Below are positions 8,328 to 18,412 of a DNA stretch of 64,000 nt, in pieces (the first letter of the stretch is position 1; each line of letters starts with the position of its first letter). The position numbers and the translations under genes are program-made. The DNA is from Hymenobacter sp. APR13 (GTDB lineage: Bacteria; Bacteroidota; Bacteroidia; Cytophagales; Hymenobacteraceae): positions 3,219,001-3,283,000 of the forward strand of contig NZ_CP006587.1 in the NCBI RefSeq assembly GCF_000737515.1. The letters are read 5' to 3'. Below the pieces are notes generated by a model. The model had not been told where the DNA came from. It was given only the letters and a program-made list of their open reading frames with translations, and did no database searches.

Positions 8328-8337
8328 GCCCGTGGGG

Positions 8338-9303
8338 TTAAGCCGGCTGCAGGATGTGCAGGATGCGCTGCATATCTTCCACCGAGTCGAAGGCAATCTT
8401 GATTTCGCCGCGCCCCTGGGGGCCGGGCTTCACCATAACGCGGCTGCCGAAACGCTCCGTGAGGTGGCGCTCGGTGCGGCGCAGTTCCGCTACCGGCACC
8501 TGCGGCGTGGCGTCCTGCGGGGCTTTGGCGTCGGCGGCGTCGGGCTTGGTGGCGGGGTTGAGGCCGGCGCGCACCAGCTGCTCCACGCGCCGCACCGACA
8601 GCTCCTCGGCCACGATGCGGTGGAACAGGTCCAGCTGCTGCTCGGGGTTGTCCACGCTGATCAGGGCGCGGGCGTGGCCCATGCTGATGGCCGTGTCGCG
8701 CAGCCCGATCTGGATGTCAGGCGGCAGCTTGAGCAGGCGTAGGTAGTTGGTGACGGTCGAGCGGTTTTTGCCCACCCGGTCGCCCAGCTCTTCCTGCTTG
8801 AGGTTACACTCGCTCACGAGGCGCTGGTAGCTCAACGCAATTTCAATGGCGTTGAGGTTTTCGCGCTGGATGTTCTCAATGAGGGCCATTTCCAGCATCT
8901 GCTGGTCGTCGGCCTTCCGGATGTAGGCGGGAATGGTATCGAGGCCGGCCAGCTTGGAGGCCTGCAGACGCCGCTCCCCCGAAATGAGCTGGTAGGCGTT
9001 GGTCCCGATCTGGCGCACCGTTACGGGCTGGATGATGCCCTGCACCTTAATGCTCTCGGCCAGCTCCTGCAGTGCCTCCTGGTCGAAGTGCGTGCGGGGC
9101 TGGTAGGGGTTGGCCTCAATGTGGCCCACCGGAATCAGCCCGACGGAGTTCACCGGGTGCGGCACTAGGCCCAGCCGGTCGCTCTTTTTCTCGTAGCTGC
9201 CTTCAATCAGGGCGTTGAGGCCGCGGCCTAAGCCTCCGACTTTGCGCTTTACCGCTGCGGGAAGCGCAGCCGGAACGGATTTCTCTTCTTGCTTCTCTGA
9301 CAT
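8338..9303 (-). CDS. parB: Chromosome-partitioning protein ParB (CTPase clamp)
   Basis: 321 residues. It binds parS centromere sites, loads as a CTP-dependent sliding clamp and works with ParA to segregate origins. The N-terminal box is GLGRGLNALIEG. The ParB/Srx core starts near residue 55 (IPVGHIEANPYQPRTHFDQE). The CTP-binding ISGERRLQASKLAGL lies near residue 106. The DNA-binding helix-turn-helix is LGDRVGKNRSTVTNYLRLLK (about 170-190). The C-terminal dimerisation domain ends VEDMQRILHILQPA. The 5' flank carries a parS-like split inverted repeat. Confidence 0.96.
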   Translation of the reverse strand: MSEKQEEKSVPAALPAAVKRKVGGLGRGLNALIEGSYEKKSDRLGLVPHPVNSVGLIPVGHIEANPYQPRTHFDQEALQELAESIKVQGIIQPVTVRQIGTNAYQLISGERRLQASKLAGLDTIPAYIRKADDQQMLEMALIENIQRENLNAIEIALSYQRLVSECNLKQEELGDRVGKNRSTVTNYLRLLKLPPDIQIGLRDTAISMGHARALISVDNPEQQLDLFHRIVAEELSVRRVEQLVRAGLNPATKPDAADAKAPQDATPQVPVAELRRTERHLTERFGSRVMVKPGPQGRGEIKIAFDSVEDMQRILHILQPA

Positions 9304-9346
9304 ACCTGCAAAGTGCTTCCCGGCACAGGCGCCAGGCAGCGGGATT

Positions 9347-9354
9347 CAAAAATA
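9347..9354 (-). promoter_or_regulatory. Candidate -7 box (TATTTTTG) for parB
   Basis: On the minus strand this octamer matches TAnnTTTG exactly, 43 bases before the parB ATG. The parS-like half-sites at 9384-9413 lie just upstream, where the -33 region would be. Confidence 0.4.
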
Positions 9355-9383
9355 CACAAACGCGGGGGAAGGCGACAGAAAAA

Positions 9384-9413
9384 TGTTCCACGCCCCGTAA
9401 AAATCGTGGAACG
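9384..9413. promoter_or_regulatory. parS-like split inverted repeat between parA and parB
   Basis: Half-sites TGTTCCACG (9384-9392) and CGTGGAACG (9405-9413) are inverted and separated by 12 bases. Joined, they would give TGTTCCACGTGGAAC(G), close to the general parS palindrome TGTTtCACGTGaAACA. The location in the par locus supports a ParB-related role, either a split centromere site or an autoregulatory operator. The spacing differs from a classical parS, so this remains a candidate. Confidence 0.5.
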
Positions 9414-9553
9414 CTCAGCTGCTCTACAAAGTATATCTGCGGCGTGAAGCTTTTGCTTCGCGTGTTGCCAAGCGGATAGCATTACGCCAACCCAATGTTT
9501 GCTGCGCAACGATGCGCGATGCAAAGGCTTCGCGCTACAGGCAACGCGCAAAC
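9414..9553. other. Remainder of the parA-parB intergenic region
   Basis: About 140 bases with no gene. It holds imperfect repeats around 'gcttttgcttcgcg' (9448-9461) and 'aaaggcttcgcgc' (9522-9534), followed by the parA terminator. I see no DnaA boxes or RNA gene in it. Confidence 0.5.
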
Positions 9554-9586
9554 GAAAACGGCCGGTGAATTTCACCGGCCGTTTTC
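9554..9586 (-). terminator. Strong intrinsic terminator of parA
   Basis: Perfect 16-bp stem: GAAAACGGCCGGTGAA (9554-9569) pairs with 9571-9586, with a minimal loop and T-rich ends on both strands. It lies 19 bases after the parA stop, so parA and parB appear to be transcribed separately. Confidence 0.85.
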
Positions 9587-9604
9587 AAAAAAACTGTTGG
9601 AGCG

Positions 9605-10414
9605 CTACGCAGCCGCATCCTCCGCCGACTCAGAAGTACCGGCGGCTTCCACGTTCTTTTCCACGATTTCGCGGGCCAGGTTGAGGTAGCTGATGGAGCC
9701 TTTGCTTTCGGCGTCGTGCAGAATAACCGGGATGCCGAAGCTTGGCGACTCGCTCAGCTTCACGTTGCGCGGGATGATGGTATCGAAAACCAGCTGCTGG
9801 AAGTGCAGCTTCACTTCCTCTACCACTTGGTTGCTGAGGCGCAAACGCACGTCGTACATCGTGAGCAGGATGCCCTCGATTTCCAGGTTCTCGTTGAGGC
9901 GGCTCTGGATGATCTTGACGGTGTTGAGCAGCTTGCCCAGGCCCTCGAGGGCGAAGTACTCGCACTGCACCGGGATTATCACGGAGTGCGCGGCCGTGAG
10001 GGCATTCACCGTAATGAGGCCCAGCGACGGCGAGCAGTCGATGATGATGAAGTCGTACTGATCGGCCAGCGGACGCAGGGCGTCCTTCATCTTCTCCTCC
10101 CGGTTGGGCAGGTTGATCATCTCCACCTCAGCACCTACCAGATCGATGTGGGAGGGCATCAGGTCGAGGTGGGGCAGGATGTTGGTTTGCAGGATGATAT
10201 CCTGGGCATTGATGCCATCCACCATGCACTCGTAGATGCTGTTCTGGATATCCTTCGGGTCGAAGCCCACGCCGGAAGTGGCGTTGGCCTGCGGGTCGGC
10301 ATCTACCAGCAGGGTCCGATATTCCAGCGCGGCCAGCGAGGCCGCCAGGTTGATCGAAGAGGTGGTTTTGCCCACGCCGCCCTTTTGGTTGGCTACCGCA
10401 ATAATTTTGCCCAT
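9605..10414 (-). CDS. parA: Chromosome-partitioning ATPase ParA (Soj)
   Basis: 269 residues. The deviant Walker A motif is [17 protein letters not shown] (about residues 7-23), Walker A' is [10 protein letters not shown] near residue 38, and Walker B is [16 protein letters not shown] near residue 118. ATP-dependent dimers bind DNA nonspecifically and move ParB-parS complexes. The length fits chromosomal ParA without an N-terminal HTH. It is upstream of parB on the same strand but is separated by a terminator and 300 bases, unlike the tight parAB operon of many bacteria. Confidence 0.96.
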   Translation of the reverse strand: MGKIIAVANQKGGVGKTTSSINLAASLAALEYRTLLVDADPQANATSGVGFDPKDIQNSIYECMVDGINAQDIILQTNILPHLDLMPSHIDLVGAEVEMINLPNREEKMKDALRPLADQYDFIIIDCSPSLGLITVNALTAAHSVIIPVQCEYFALEGLGKLLNTVKIIQSRLNENLEIEGILLTMYDVRLRLSNQVVEEVKLHFQQLVFDTIIPRNVKLSESPSFGIPVILHDAESKGSISYLNLAREIVEKNVEAAGTSESAEDAAA

Positions 10415-10526
10415 TTCAAGTAGTTGTCAGTTGGGAGTTGTCAGTTGTTGGTTTGTGCGGCAGGCTGGTGCGGGGAGCGAATCCCGAACTAATAAATCTG
10501 TGCGCAGAAGCTTGCCCCTGACAACT

Positions 10527-11207
10527 TTACAAAGTAATGGTTTCGCCAACGCGCAGTAACACCAGCTCCTTGCCGGCCTGCTCGGCTTTGGCCCGGGCCT
10601 GTGCCTGGTCGATTGTGATGGGCGGAAACGTGTCGTAGTGCATCCCGATGACCTTGGACGCGCCAACCCAGTCGGCTGCCGTCAGCGCATCGTCGATGCC
10701 CATGGTGTAGTGGTCGCCGATGGGCAGAATGGCGAAGTCCAGCGTGTGGCGCTCGGCAATCAGCTTCATGTCGTAGGTGAGGGCCGTGTCGCCGGCGAAG
10801 TAGCAGGTTTTGCCTTCAGCTTCAATCACAAAACCGCCCGCCAAACCACCATAAGAGCCATCGGGCATGGAGCTGGAGTGGGCCGCCGCTACCATTTTCA
10901 CCGTCCCGAAGGGCAGTTTCACGGTGCCACCCAGGTTCATGCCATAGGTGCCTTTCAGGCCCTTGGCCCCGAACCAGCCGACCACTTCGGCCATGCCCAC
11001 GAAGTCGGCGCCAGTGCGCTTGCCGATTTCCTCGGCGTCGGCAACGTGGTCGGCGTGGCCGTGGCTGAGCAGGATGTAATCGGCCTTGATGCTGTCCACG
11101 TCCACGTCTTTGGCCAAAGGGTTCGGACGGATGAACGGGTCGAAAAGCAGGGCGCTGCCCCCGGTTTCAAGCAGAAAGCAGGAGTGGCCGTAATAGGTGA
11201 GATGCAT
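10527..11207 (-). CDS. Metal-dependent hydrolase, MBL fold (UPF0173/UlaG-like)
   Basis: 226 residues from the ATG at 11207. It opens MHLTYYGHSCFLLETGGSAL, the signature of the UPF0173 branch. The metal motif is LLSHGHADHVADA (HxHxDH, about residues 53-58), with the later FAGDTALTYDM and IPIGDHYTMG ligands and a final GMHYDTFPPI. Members are soluble Zn/Mn hydrolases; the substrate is unknown. It is divergent from the peptide-binding lipoprotein gene, and the two -7 boxes overlap face to face (11258-11276). Confidence 0.92.
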   Translation of the reverse strand: MHLTYYGHSCFLLETGGSALLFDPFIRPNPLAKDVDVDSIKADYILLSHGHADHVADAEEIGKRTGADFVGMAEVVGWFGAKGLKGTYGMNLGGTVKLPFGTVKMVAAAHSSSMPDGSYGGLAGGFVIEAEGKTCYFAGDTALTYDMKLIAERHTLDFAILPIGDHYTMGIDDALTAADWVGASKVIGMHYDTFPPITIDQAQARAKAEQAGKELVLLRVGETITL

Positions 11208-11257
11208 AAAGAGCGGAAAGCGGCAAGCCGGGCGCAGGGCGCAACGGCCAGACAGGA

Positions 11258-11265
11258 TACCTTTG
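11258..11265 (+). promoter_or_regulatory. Candidate -7 box (TACCTTTG) for the peptide-binding lipoprotein
   Basis: Exact TAnnTTTG match, 29 bases before the ATG at 11295. It lies 3 bases from an opposing box for the divergent hydrolase. Confidence 0.5.
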
Positions 11266-11268
11266 TTG

Positions 11269-11276
11269 CAAATATA
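11269..11276 (-). promoter_or_regulatory. Candidate -7 box (TATATTTG) for the MBL hydrolase
   Basis: Exact TAnnTTTG match on the minus strand, 61 bases before the ATG at 11207. Transcription from it would cross the opposing promoter box. Confidence 0.45.
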
Positions 11277-11294
11277 CGTGATTCCGCCTTTCTC

Positions 11295-12968
11295 ATGCTC
11301 CCGATTTCGCGCCTCGCTACTGCTGCTGTTTTCTTGTTGCTTACGGGGCTGGCCGCCTGCCAGAGCCCCGCACCAGCCACCGACGCGCGCCGCGTTTTCC
11401 GCTACAATCAGCCCGAGAGCCTGACCTCGCTGGACCCGGCCTTTGCCCGCAACCAAGCCAACACCTGGGCCGTCACCCAGCTCTACAACGGCCTCGTTGC
11501 CCTCGACGACAGCCTGCGGCCCAGCCCCAGCGTGGCCCGGCGCTACGAAATATCGCCCGACGGCAAAACCTACACGTTCTGGCTGCGGCCCGAAGTGCAC
11601 TTCCACGACGACGCGGTATTTGCCGGCGGCAAGGGCCGGCGCGTGCTGGCCCAGGACTTCGTGTACAGCTTCAAGCGCCTGCTCGATGGGCCCACGGCCA
11701 GCCCCGGTGGCTGGATTTTCCGGGGCAAGGTGCTGGAAACTAGTGCCGGCGAGCCGTCGGATACGGCGTTTGTGGCCATGAATGACTCCACGCTGCGCAT
11801 TCATCTGCGGGAGCCGTTCATTCCGTTTCTGGGCATCCTGACGATGCCCTACGCCTACGTGGTGCCGCGCGAAGCCGTGCAGAAGTACGGCAAGGATTTC
11901 CGGGAGCATCCGGTGGGCACCGGGCCGTTTGTGTTCAAGCAGTGGGACGAGGGCAACGCCATCATCTACCACCGCAACCCCAACTACTGGAAGAAAGACG
12001 CCCAGGGCCAGCCGCTGCCGTACCTGGATGCCGTGCAGATCAGCTTCATTCAGGACCGCAAAACCGAGTTCCTGACCTTCATGCAGGGTAAGCTGGACTT
12101 CCTGAGCGGCATCCGCAGCGGCTCCCGCGACTTGATCATGTACCCCGATGGCACGGTGCGGGAGGATTTTCAGGGCAAATTCCAGTTGCAGAAGGTGCCT
12201 TACCTGAATACCGAATACCTAGGCATGCAGCAGGACCCCGCCAACCTGCGCGGCGACAACGCCGAAACCGGCCGCGCCCTGCGCGACAAGCGCGTGCGCC
12301 AAGCCCTGAACTACGCCCTCAACAAGCCGGAGTTTCTGGCTTACTTCCTCAATAATGTGGGCAAGCCCGGCAACTCGGGCTTCGTGCCGGCCTCGCTGCC
12401 CTCGTTCAGCGCCGCGCTGGTGCCCGGCTACACCTACCAGCCCGAGAAGGCGCGGGCGCTGCTGAAGGCCGCCGGCTACGGGCCCGGCAAGCCGCTGAAG
12501 CTGCGCCTGAGCACCGTGGCCGAAACCAAGGAATACTGCGAGTACTACCAGAAAAAGTGGGCCGAAGTGGGCGTGCAGGTGGAAATCGACGTGAACCAGG
12601 GCGCGGCCCACGGCGAACTGATCGACAACGGCCGCGCCGCCTTCTTCACCCGCAGCTGGCTCGGCGACTACCCCGACGCGGAAAACTACCTGGCTCTGTT
12701 CTACAGCAAGAACTTCGCGCCCGCCGGCCCCAACAAAACGCACTTCCGCAGCCCCGCCTACGACCGCCTCTACGAGCAGGCCAAGCTGGAGCAGAACACC
12801 GAAAAACGCTACGAGCTCTACCGCCAGATGGACCGCCTCATCGTGGAGGAGTGCCCGGTGGTGGCCGTGTACTACGACGAAGTGGTGCGCCTCACCCAAA
12901 ACAACGTGCGCGGCCTCACGCCCAACCCTATGAACCAGCTGGTACTGGAGCGCGTGCGCAAGCAGTAG
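11295..12968 (+). CDS. ABC-transporter substrate-binding lipoprotein (SBP_bac_5, peptide type)
   Basis: 557 residues from the ATG at 11295. The lipobox is LTGLAAC (Cys at residue 22), so the protein is lipid-anchored. The SBP_bac_5 fold follows: YNQPESLTSLDPAFARNQAN near residue 35, VTQLYNGLVALD, the 'YTFWLRPEVHFHDD' strand, HPVGTGPFVFKQW near residue 215, and the C-lobe RVRQALNYALNKPEFL and SWLGDYPDAENYLALFYS. Such proteins deliver di- and oligopeptides to DppBCDF/OppBCDF permeases. No permease genes are next to it, so it is an orphan in this window. Confidence 0.92.
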   Translation: MLPISRLATAAVFLLLTGLAACQSPAPATDARRVFRYNQPESLTSLDPAFARNQANTWAVTQLYNGLVALDDSLRPSPSVARRYEISPDGKTYTFWLRPEVHFHDDAVFAGGKGRRVLAQDFVYSFKRLLDGPTASPGGWIFRGKVLETSAGEPSDTAFVAMNDSTLRIHLREPFIPFLGILTMPYAYVVPREAVQKYGKDFREHPVGTGPFVFKQWDEGNAIIYHRNPNYWKKDAQGQPLPYLDAVQISFIQDRKTEFLTFMQGKLDFLSGIRSGSRDLIMYPDGTVREDFQGKFQLQKVPYLNTEYLGMQQDPANLRGDNAETGRALRDKRVRQALNYALNKPEFLAYFLNNVGKPGNSGFVPASLPSFSAALVPGYTYQPEKARALLKAAGYGPGKPLKLRLSTVAETKEYCEYYQKKWAEVGVQVEIDVNQGAAHGELIDNGRAAFFTRSWLGDYPDAENYLALFYSKNFAPAGPNKTHFRSPAYDRLYEQAKLEQNTEKRYELYRQMDRLIVEECPVVAVYYDEVVRLTQNNVRGLTPNPMNQLVLERVRKQ

Positions 12969-12969
12969 C

Positions 12970-13081
12970 TGGCATTGCGAACAGAGCGAAGCAATCGAAG
13001 TGCAGCGCAGCTACTCCGCCTGAATGAATAGAAAAGCCCCCGGCACTAGGTCAACAACCTAACGCCGGGGGCTTTTCTGTA
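12970..13081. repeat. Family A palindromic repeat, incomplete copy, with terminator (13030-13078)
   Basis: Starts with GGCATTGCGAACAGAGCGAA (left arm of family A) but lacks the right 'GCTCGCAATGACA' arm. Its core is a strong AGAAAAGCCCCCGGC / GCCGGGGGCTTTTCT hairpin (13030-13044 with 13064-13078). It separates the convergent lipoprotein and hypothetical genes and probably ends transcription from both sides. Confidence 0.8.
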
Positions 13082-13102
13082 AAGGTGCTTTTAGCTGAAT
13101 GC

Positions 13103-13639
13103 TTAAAACGAGCAGGGAAAAAGCTCGGCGACGGTAGTCTGCGGAGTGCGCACCAGGGGTGGGCGGGGCGCAACGCCCGCAGGCGGCTGCAGTGCCCGCT
13201 GCAACTGCTCGTGCAGGGCCGCCACCACCGGCGCGTGACGGGGTAGCATGTAAACAGCCCGGAGCGTACGTTGCGGGCCATGGTCGCGCCGCAAATAGTA
13301 GGCGCCGCCGTCAGTGGGGTACTCAGGTTCGTATGAGCGGAATGCCGCGTCCGGCAACGCATCGATGCGTCGCCAAAGCCGCTGCGAAGCGGTGTCGGGC
13401 AGCGCATACAAATACACGTAGCCCTTACTGGTGCAGTAGGCAACGTGCCCCGTACGGAAAAGCTTAGCCGCGAAACCGGGTATTGTTCCTGAAGCAGCAT
13501 CTTGGCTTATAGTTACCCAGGCAGGTTGAAACCGCTTGGCTACAGGTGCAGCCGGTTTCCGCCGGCTCTGGCCCGGGCACCACATAGCAGGAAGCAGTAG
13601 GGCAAAAAGCGCAAGGGAGCGAAACAGGTGCCGACGCAT
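13103..13639 (-). CDS. Hypothetical exported protein
   Basis: 178 residues. The N-terminal signal peptide is MRRHLFRSLALFALLLPAMW followed by CPGQS, and the cysteine at 21 could be a lipidation site, though the box (PAMWC) is poor. The mature part is Arg/Pro-rich with FQPAWVTISQDAASGTIPGF and GHVAYCTSKGYVYLYALPD. I do not recognise a domain. High Arg content and the signal peptide support a small periplasmic or surface protein. GC and codon use resemble the neighbours. Confidence 0.6.
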   Translation of the reverse strand: MRRHLFRSLALFALLLPAMWCPGQSRRKPAAPVAKRFQPAWVTISQDAASGTIPGFAAKLFRTGHVAYCTSKGYVYLYALPDTASQRLWRRIDALPDAAFRSYEPEYPTDGGAYYLRRDHGPQRTLRAVYMLPRHAPVVAALHEQLQRALQPPAGVAPRPPLVRTPQTTVAELFPCSF

Positions 13640-13697
13640 AACGCAGGGTGCTGAAGAGGTTTCATTCAGGTCCAGAAAAAACTAGAGGAGCAGGCCA

Positions 13698-14222
13698 CTA
13701 CTGGTCGGCCGTGACGCCCAGGCCGTCGGTAATCTGCTTCTCTACGTAGCGCAGCAGGTTGGTGAGCTCGGCGGGGGCACCCGACTCGACGGATACGGCG
13801 GTGGCGGGGCCTTCGGCCTGCCGGATGCTGAGGCTGGTGGCGGGCAGGTCGGTGGCGCCGTCGGAGTAGGTTTTGGGCAGCTTGGCGAAGTTCATCTCCC
13901 GGGCCTGAAACAGGATGGTGTTCACCGTGGAAACCGAGATTTTAAACTCGCGCTTACCTTCCAGCGGGGCATGCTGGAACCCTTCGTACTGCACGCGGCC
14001 ATCGGGGTAGATGGAGGCGGTGTAGTGCGGGCAGCGGCCCAGGCAGGGCGTGCGGCTGAAGATGATGGCCGGCGCCGCTTCCACCGGCGCGGCGGCTTTG
14101 GACTTCTGCTTTTTAGGCTTTTTGGCGGCCGTGGCCTTTTTGGCGGGCTTGGGTACTTGCTGGGCTTGGGCGGCGCAGCCGCAAAGCGAAGCGGCCAGCA
14201 AAAGCGTAAGGAAATGGCGCAT
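13698..14222 (-). CDS. DUF6438-like exported protein
   Basis: 174 residues from the ATG at 14222. The signal peptide MRHFLTLLLAASLCGCAAQA ends in a lipoprotein-like or SPI site (Cys 14 and 16). A Lys/Ala/Pro-rich linker (residues 22-50) follows. The core FSRTPCLGRCPHYTASIYPD is the 'F.rtpC.G.CP.Y...iy.dG' motif of DUF6438, with two cysteines of likely structural or metal role, followed by GRVQYEGFQHAPLEGKREF. The domain is widespread in Bacteroidota and has no known function. It sits downstream of yidC but is separated from it by a terminator. Confidence 0.75.
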   Translation of the reverse strand: MRHFLTLLLAASLCGCAAQAQQVPKPAKKATAAKKPKKQKSKAAAPVEAAPAIIFSRTPCLGRCPHYTASIYPDGRVQYEGFQHAPLEGKREFKISVSTVNTILFQAREMNFAKLPKTYSDGATDLPATSLSIRQAEGPATAVSVESGAPAELTNLLRYVEKQITDGLGVTADQ

Positions 14223-14306
14223 GGAGGTAAAGAAAAGGGGAGGGTTGCTGTGGGGCAAGTTCCAAAAAGCGCACCAATTCGCCAGCCAACCTTCCTGGAC
14301 AAGCAA

Positions 14307-14337
14307 AAAGGCCTTCTACACGGAGCAGAAGGCCTTT
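14307..14337 (-). terminator. Intrinsic terminator of yidC
   Basis: AAAGGCCTTCT at 14307-14317 pairs with 14327-14337, with a 9-base loop and a T run on the minus strand. It lies 24 bases past the yidC stop. Confidence 0.8.
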
Positions 14338-14360
14338 CAGGTTGCCGGAGTCGGGTCAGA

Positions 14361-16259
14361 CTACGAACGGCGGGTTGGCTTTTTCGGCTTGGGGACTACC
14401 GTGGCCGAGGTGCCGGCGTCAGCATCCGGGTCGGAGCTGGCGGAGCGGTTGGTGGCGGCGTCGCGCTCCTGGGCGGCGCGCATGGCGTCCTGGAGGCGGG
14501 CACCGAAGCCGGAGGGCTTCTTGTCCTTGTTTTTCACCTTGTTGGCTTCCAGCTGCGCCCGGATCTTGGTGTCGTCCACGAAGCGGCGCGTGAGGGCCTG
14601 CTGGCCCAGCGTAGCCAAGTTGGACACCAAGTAGTACCAGGTCAGGCCCGAAGCGAAGCTGTTGAGCACGAACATGAACACCACCGGCATCAGGTAACTG
14701 TAGAACTTCATCGGGCCCTGCATGGCGGCCGGGTTCATCTGGTTGCTCTGCCAGGTCATGAGCAGCGTGGACAGCGTCATCAGCACCGTGAAGAGGCTGA
14801 TGTGGTTGCCCAGGAACGGCACCTCAAACGGCAGCCGGATCAGGTCGTCGTAGGTGCTCAGGTCTTTGGCCCACAGGAAGTGCTCCTGCCGCAGCTCAAT
14901 GGCGTTGGGGAAGAACTGGAACATGGCAAACAGAATCGGCATGGTGAGCAGCGTGGGTATGCAGCCGCTGAGCGGGCTCACCCCGAAGCTGGAATACAGC
15001 TTCATGGTTTCCTGCTGCACCTTCATCTGGTCGTCGCCGGCCTTCTCCTTGATGGCGTCGATTTCTGGCTTCAGCACCTTCATCTTGGCCTGCGACTCAT
15101 ACGTTTTGTAGGTCAAGGGCCAGGTCACGAGCTTGATCAGCACTACAAGCAGCGCGATGATAATACCGTAGGAGCTGATGAACTTCTCCAGCGTGTGGAA
15201 CACGGGCAGAATCAGGAACTGGTTCACCCAGCGGAACAAGCCCCAGCCCAGAAATACGTTGCGGTCGAAGCCCGGCGTTACGTCCTGCAGAATGGGCAGC
15301 GAGTTGGGCCCGAAGTAGTAGCGGAAGCTGGCTTTGCCCTGCTGCGCGTCGGCGGCCGGGATGCTGAGCGTGGTGCTCAGGGTCTTGATGAACGTGGTAT
15401 CGGCCAGGTCCACCGTGGAGTTGAACTTGCCGTTCGAGAACTTGTCCTGGGCGATGATGCCGGCCACGAAGAAGTCGTGCTTGTGGGCAGCCCACTTCAG
15501 CGGCTCCGCAATGTCCAGTTCCTCAGGTTTCTCTGAGGCTTCGGTCAGGGCGCCGTGCTCATCGTCCACGAGGTAGTGGTTGATGGTGGTGTGGTTGCGG
15601 TTCTGCTTTACGTCCTGCTCGGTCTGGCGCACGCGGTCCACGAACGTGTACGTGAGCGGCTCCTGCGACATGGTCTGCTGCAGGCCCGTAAACCGCAGGT
15701 CGTAGCCCATTTCGTAGGAGTTGTCGAACAGCGTATATACCTGCTCGATCTGGCCGCCGGCCGCGCTGGCCACGAAGCTCAGGCGCTGGCCTTTCTTGTC
15801 GCCCTCAGCAAACGGCTGGGCGGCAGTCGGCTGGAAGTACAGATCCGACAGGCGCACGGTCTGGCCCGTGGTGGTCCGGAACTTGGTGTCAATCTGGGCG
15901 CTCTGGGCGTCGAGCAAATCCAGGGGCTTGCCGAAGAACGTCTTGTACTTGTTGAGACGCACGGCTTCTACGCGGCCACCCTTCGACGAGAAGGTTACGG
16001 TGAGGTTGCCGTTCTGCAGCTGGGTCTGCTGGGCAGTACCCATGGCGGCGCCGGCAAAGGCGCCCAGCGTGCGGGCGGCAGCAGCCGAATCAAGCGGAGC
16101 GGCTACGGCGGCGGCGGCAGGGGTGCCGGGCCGGGCAGCGGCGGCAGAGGTGGGCTTGTCGGCAGGTGTTTCCTTCGGGGCCTCAGGCTTGAAGAAATAC
16201 AGGTAGACAAGGAGCAAGGCCGCTATCAAAAACAGGCCGGTTGCTGAATTTCTGTCCAT
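14361..16259 (-). CDS. yidC: Membrane protein insertase YidC
   Basis: 632 residues. It inserts and folds inner-membrane proteins with or without Sec. The N-terminal helix is ATGLFLIAALLLVYLYFF (about residues 6-23), followed by an Ala/Pro-rich linker and the large periplasmic beta-sandwich domain (about 75-355). The conserved 60 kDa inner-membrane core follows: YGIIIALLVVLIKLVTWPLT near residue 375, SPLSGCIPTLLTMPILFAMF near 440, FLGNHISLFTVLMTLSTLLM and the last SYLMPVVFMFVLNSFASGL. The tail is Lys/Arg-rich (ending KPKKPTRRS), which may contact the ribosome. Upstream, a GACCTTTG box at 16332-16339 (minus) is a near -7 match. Confidence 0.96.
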   Translation of the reverse strand: MDRNSATGLFLIAALLLVYLYFFKPEAPKETPADKPTSAAAARPGTPAAAAVAAPLDSAAAARTLGAFAGAAMGTAQQTQLQNGNLTVTFSSKGGRVEAVRLNKYKTFFGKPLDLLDAQSAQIDTKFRTTTGQTVRLSDLYFQPTAAQPFAEGDKKGQRLSFVASAAGGQIEQVYTLFDNSYEMGYDLRFTGLQQTMSQEPLTYTFVDRVRQTEQDVKQNRNHTTINHYLVDDEHGALTEASEKPEELDIAEPLKWAAHKHDFFVAGIIAQDKFSNGKFNSTVDLADTTFIKTLSTTLSIPAADAQQGKASFRYYFGPNSLPILQDVTPGFDRNVFLGWGLFRWVNQFLILPVFHTLEKFISSYGIIIALLVVLIKLVTWPLTYKTYESQAKMKVLKPEIDAIKEKAGDDQMKVQQETMKLYSSFGVSPLSGCIPTLLTMPILFAMFQFFPNAIELRQEHFLWAKDLSTYDDLIRLPFEVPFLGNHISLFTVLMTLSTLLMTWQSNQMNPAAMQGPMKFYSYLMPVVFMFVLNSFASGLTWYYLVSNLATLGQQALTRRFVDDTKIRAQLEANKVKNKDKKPSGFGARLQDAMRAAQERDAATNRSASSDPDADAGTSATVVPKPKKPTRRS

Positions 16260-16390
16260 TCAGGTAAAGATGAGGGCAAAAAGAGGAATGCGTGAGTGGG
16301 CGCCGCCCGCAAAAATCCGGCAACGCTGCCGCAAAGGTCGGACTTGTCAGGTTAATATTTGCTGGTCGGCTTTTTTGGCAGGCAAGTTTC

Positions 16391-16555
16391 TGTCATTGCG
16401 AGCGGAGCGAAGCAATCTTTCCTCTAAAAGGTGTGAGCCCAAATTAAGCAACAAGCCCTCCAGCATTAGGTTGGTACACTAATGCCGGAGGGCTTGTCTG
16501 CTAGGGTTGGGGCTGCCACGAGAGGAAGGATTGCTTCGCTCTGCTCGCAATGACA
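16391..16555. repeat. Palindromic repeat family A, copy 2
   Basis: Arms TGTCATTGCGAGCGGAGCGA (16391 on) and ...CTGCTCGCAATGACA (to 16555), with paired TTTCCTCT/AGAGGAAGG inner segments. The core is CAAGCCCTCC(A)GCATTAG ... CTAATGCCGGAGGGCTTG. It ends 1 base before the pyrG stop, so the pyrG transcript must run into it. Confidence 0.87.
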
Positions 16556-16556
16556 C

Positions 16557-18410
<1,854 letters not shown>

Positions 18411-18412
18411 CT

